Shown piece after piece: positions 63,436 through 64,000 of a stretch of 64,000 nt of DNA (position 1 is the first letter of the stretch; each line of letters starts with the position of its first letter). The DNA comes from Haloactinopolyspora alba. Lineage in GTDB: Bacteria > Actinomycetota > Actinomycetes > Jiangellales > Jiangellaceae. The notes below the pieces were generated by a model. That model worked only from the letters and a program-made list of their open reading frames with translations. It was not told where the DNA came from and did not search any database. Location of the stretch: assembly GCF_003014555.1 (NCBI RefSeq), contig NZ_PYGE01000026.1:1-64000 (forward strand). Reading direction: 5' to 3'. A program made the translations under genes and the position numbers.

Positions 63436-64000
63436 TCAGACGTCGGCCGGAGTCGGTCCCACCGCATCGAAGCCGCGCTGCCGGGCGTCCCACGCTTCGC
63501 GCATGCCGACGTGGTCGATCAGCTCCTCGGTCGGAAGGAACGGGTCACCGACGCGCTCGAGGAAGGCACCGAGCTCGTGCGCGAGTCCGAGCCGGGTCTG
63601 CTCATGCGCGGGCTCGTCGATCAGGTTCGTCCGCTGCCACGGATCCGTGTCGTTGTCGAAGAGCAGCCACGGCTTGCGGCCGGGCACCTCGGCGTAGGTG
63701 TACCGCTCGGTCCGCACAGCCCGCCACTCCGACGCGTTCTGCCGGACGGCCTCGTCCATGACGGCCGTGTTGCCCAGGAACACCGACGACAGCCCGTCCC
63801 CCTCGCCGCGCAGCGGTCCCGACACGTCCGTTCCCTCCATGGCCGGCGGCACCGGCAGCCCGGCCAGCGCCAGGATCGTCGGGGCGAGGTCGACGGTAGC
63901 GACCGGCGACTCGAACGTGGTGCCGGCGGGCAGGTCGCCGGGCGCCCGCACGATGAGCGGGACGTGCACCGACTCCTCGTACGGCAGCTGCTTCTTCATC
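63436..64000 (-). CDS. Sulfatase, C-terminal part (cut by window edge)
   Basis: The 187 visible residues begin inside the sulfatase fold (KKQLPYEESVHVPLIVRAPG is the stretch after the second metal motif). They continue through VDLAPTILALAGLPVP to the typical C-terminus (WLLFDNDTDPWQRTNL). The N-terminus and active-site cysteine or serine lie beyond position 64000. It is the second sulfatase in tandem and may act on a related sulfated sugar. Confidence 0.88.
   Translation of the reverse strand, partial: MKKQLPYEESVHVPLIVRAPGDLPAGTTFESPVATVDLAPTILALAGLPVPPAMEGTDVSGPLRGEGDGLSSVFLGNTAVMDEAVRQNASEWRAVRTERYTYAEVPGRKPWLLFDNDTDPWQRTNLIDEPAHEQTRLGLAHELGAFLERVGDPFLPTEELIDHVGMREAWDARQRGFDAVGPTPADV

Overview
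The window is chromosomal DNA of a high-GC Gram-positive actinomycete. The signs are a strong GC bias at third codon positions, frequent GTG starts, a Streptomyces/Mycobacterium-like order of nuo, men and rex-hem genes, an F420-type luciferase-like oxidoreductase, and many genes with a -10 box only 6-8 nt before the start codon. I cannot fix the genus. No tRNA, rRNA, prophage, transposase or CRISPR array was seen.

Layout. 1-1247: a short GntR regulator divergent from three overlapping tiny genes. 1248-19688: a leftward block with menJ, nuoA to nuoN (all 14 complex I subunits) and a polyprenyl diphosphate synthase. 19891-29637: menaquinone genes menG, menF, menD, menB, menE and menA, with an AraC regulator, a DUF2000 protein and a secreted sortase-like protein between them. 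29649-31146: small and membrane proteins. 31460-36952: a very large single-chain acetyl-CoA carboxylase of eukaryote-like domain order. 36989-41634: DUF4229 protein, small membrane protein, LLM oxidoreductase, rhodanese, threonine dehydratase-like enzyme, Dps, PLDc_N protein. 41652-47520: a leftward operon hemL, histidine phosphatase, resA, ccdA, resB, ccsB for heme supply and cytochrome c maturation. 47757-49672: fur-catalase. 49819-52188: a membrane-inserted serine-hydrolase-like protein. 52317-53959: sodium symporter with its 36-residue small subunit. 54029-59700: rex-hemA-hemC-hemD-hemB. 59875-64000: glutaredoxin-like gene, GH20 hexosaminidase and two sulfatases, the last cut by the window edge.

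How it fits together. Most genes serve one machine: a menaquinone-based respiratory chain. Complex I reduces menaquinone made by the men enzymes with a tail from the polyprenyl synthase, modified by MenJ. Heme comes from hemL, hemA, hemB, hemC and hemD and is attached to cytochrome c by ResBC with CcdA/ResA thiol chemistry. Rex, an NADH/NAD+ sensor, has a candidate operator before its own gene and another before menJ-nuo, so redox state could set both heme and complex I levels. menC, menH and menI are not in the window.

The most unusual items are: a dispersed intergenic repeat (a 16-bp palindrome GCATGGAATTCCATGC beside a hairpin) found at gene 3' ends; the GntR/tiny-gene module at the left end; the single-chain carboxylase; a serine-hydrolase fold apparently split by a large membrane insert; and a short promoter-to-terminator unit that may encode a small RNA.
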